In this document: one piece after another, positions 12,310 through 12,931 of the stretch | How positions within the stretch are numbered: position 1 is the first letter of the stretch | Layout: each line of letters begins with the position of its first letter | From: Lentisphaeria bacterium | GTDB lineage: Bacteria > Verrucomicrobiota > Lentisphaeria > Victivallales > UBA1829 | Length of the DNA: 12,931 nt | Direction: 5' to 3' | Assembly: GCA_003526375.1 (NCBI GenBank) | Contig: DPDG01000014.1 | Coordinates: 1 to 12,931 of the forward strand | The notes under the pieces: model-generated | What the model was told of the DNA's origin: nothing | What the model saw: only the letters and a program-made list of their open reading frames with translations | Database searches by the model: none | Position numbers and translations under genes: made by a program

Positions 12310-12931
12310 TCACCCCTTCCTCACGTGCCACAAACGGCACTTGGTTTTGTAAGGACAATCCGCGCAGGAAAAGCCTGTCTCGTTCGGATAGAACACCTCC
12401 CTCTGCACCGCCGATTCGATGGTCTGCGCCAGCAATTCAAAGCGTTGAAAGTCCTGCTCTCTGCGCTCGGAATAGTGCGACTCCACGCATGGCGTTCTGG
12501 TCTTCGTCACGATATCGAACCGGAACAGCGGACTCCTGCCAGTCTGTTTTGTACGGGCGTAACAAAAAGCGGTCGCCTGCAAGTCCTGATGCGCCTTACC
12601 CGGAGACCACTTCGCGCCTGCCGTTTTCCAATCGACGATACACTCATGACCGCCGTCCTCCACGATCAGATCATACTCTCCGATCAGCGGCTTCGACAGC
12701 CCCGGAATCTCCACGGAAAAACCTTCCTCCACGCTCCTGACCGCAAAGTCATCCTGCCAGTTTTCGAGGCAGACAGTGAGCATGGTGAACCCCGTTTGCA
12801 GCAGAGCCCCGTAATCCTCTTTCGGCTTGTAGACGAGGTGTTCCACGGCATTGATTTCCGCCTTGAAATACGCCTCGAACAGCTCTTTTGCATCTGCGAT
12901 TTTCAGTTGCGGACCGCTCCTTGCACGCTGG
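12310..12931 (-). CDS. PD-(D/E)XK nuclease, RecB/Cas4-like exonuclease with C-terminal iron-sulfur cysteines; N-terminus outside the window
   Basis: The frame is open from the right edge, giving at least 206 residues. A GTG at 12846 is in frame but lies inside what reads as normal protein (ADAKELFEAYFKAEINAVEH before it), so the gene very probably starts beyond the window. Nuclease motifs, numbered from the edge, are GEYD (84-87, Asp87), IVDWKT (98-103, Asp100 and Lys102) and the following QDLQATAFCYA helix (115-125). The C-terminal CADCPYKTKC supplies Cys189, Cys192 and Cys198; a fourth iron-sulfur ligand would lie upstream, as in Cas4 and AddB. Such proteins degrade or resect DNA ends. No CRISPR array or other cas gene is visible, and the DUF932 partner points to a phage or integrative-element recombination module rather than CRISPR adaptation. 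Confidence 0.82.
   Translation of the reverse strand, partial: QRARSGPQLKIADAKELFEAYFKAEINAVEHLVYKPKEDYGALLQTGFTMLTVCLENWQDDFAVRSVEEGFSVEIPGLSKPLIGEYDLIVEDGGHECIVDWKTAGAKWSPGKAHQDLQATAFCYARTKQTGRSPLFRFDIVTKTRTPCVESHYSERREQDFQRFELLAQTIESAVQREVFYPNETGFSCADCPYKTKCRLWHVRKG

Noticed and set aside
11433..12740. 435-codon plus-strand open frame opposite DUF932 and the nuclease
   Set aside because: It is antisense to two genes with clear motifs, matched ribosome-binding sites and an operon terminator; its translation is low in structure and Arg/Ser/Pro-rich.

Overview
The window is bacterial chromosome with compact protein-coding DNA as far as a tRNA-Phe gene at 10.4 kb. Beyond the tRNA the character changes: about 1.1 kb of AT-richer, repeat-bearing DNA without a convincing gene, then a two-gene block of phage/plasmid type. 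The strong Shine-Dalgarno sequences, good sigma70-type promoters, tRNA with encoded CCA, nrdR, xseA and split pyruvate dehydrogenase E2 show a Gram-negative-like bacterium. The Bacteroidetes-like ClC and the cytosolic glycosidase-like protein with an N-terminal helical/HTH region remind me of Lentisphaerota/Victivallis and other PVC bacteria. That taxonomic guess is inference and not firm.

Layout. 1-1023 (+) is the 3' part of a 2-oxoacid dehydrogenase E2 with two consecutive peripheral-subunit-binding domains, closed by a strong terminator. A perfect 30-bp interrupted palindrome and a promoter precede 1219-3393 (+), a TIM-barrel glycosidase-like protein of unknown function. Two minus-strand units converge on it: yjbQ family gene then inositol-monophosphatase family gene (6662 to 5367), and a site-2-protease-like M50 gene then xseA (5306 to 3473). 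The second unit has its own promoter overlapping the end of the phosphatase gene. A divergent plus-strand series follows: a sugar-phosphate isomerase/epimerase-like gene (6920-7810), nrdR (7899-8357) and a ClC chloride channel with CBS pair (8365-10167), then a consensus promoter and tRNA-Phe (10400-10475).

Right part. Downstream of the tRNA there are short direct repeats of TCAAGTT and ATTCGTC next to the tRNA 3' end. There is also a dispersed repeat family built on CGGACA-NNN-CGGAC. Three copies carry a further conserved tail ending in a -10-like TTATWAG, with constant spacing. On the minus strand a RecB/Cas4-like PD-(D/E)XK nuclease (open through the right edge of the window) and a DUF932 protein form an operon. 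A structured ~140-nt 3' region and a clear intrinsic terminator close it. The simplest reading is that 10.48 kb onward is one end of an integrated element inserted at tRNA-Phe, with its recombination module facing the tRNA. No integrase is visible here.

Most worth a second look are the CGGAC repeat array with its -10-like tail, the possible attachment site at tRNA-Phe, the tandem binding domains of the E2, and the glycosidase-like protein with its upstream palindrome.
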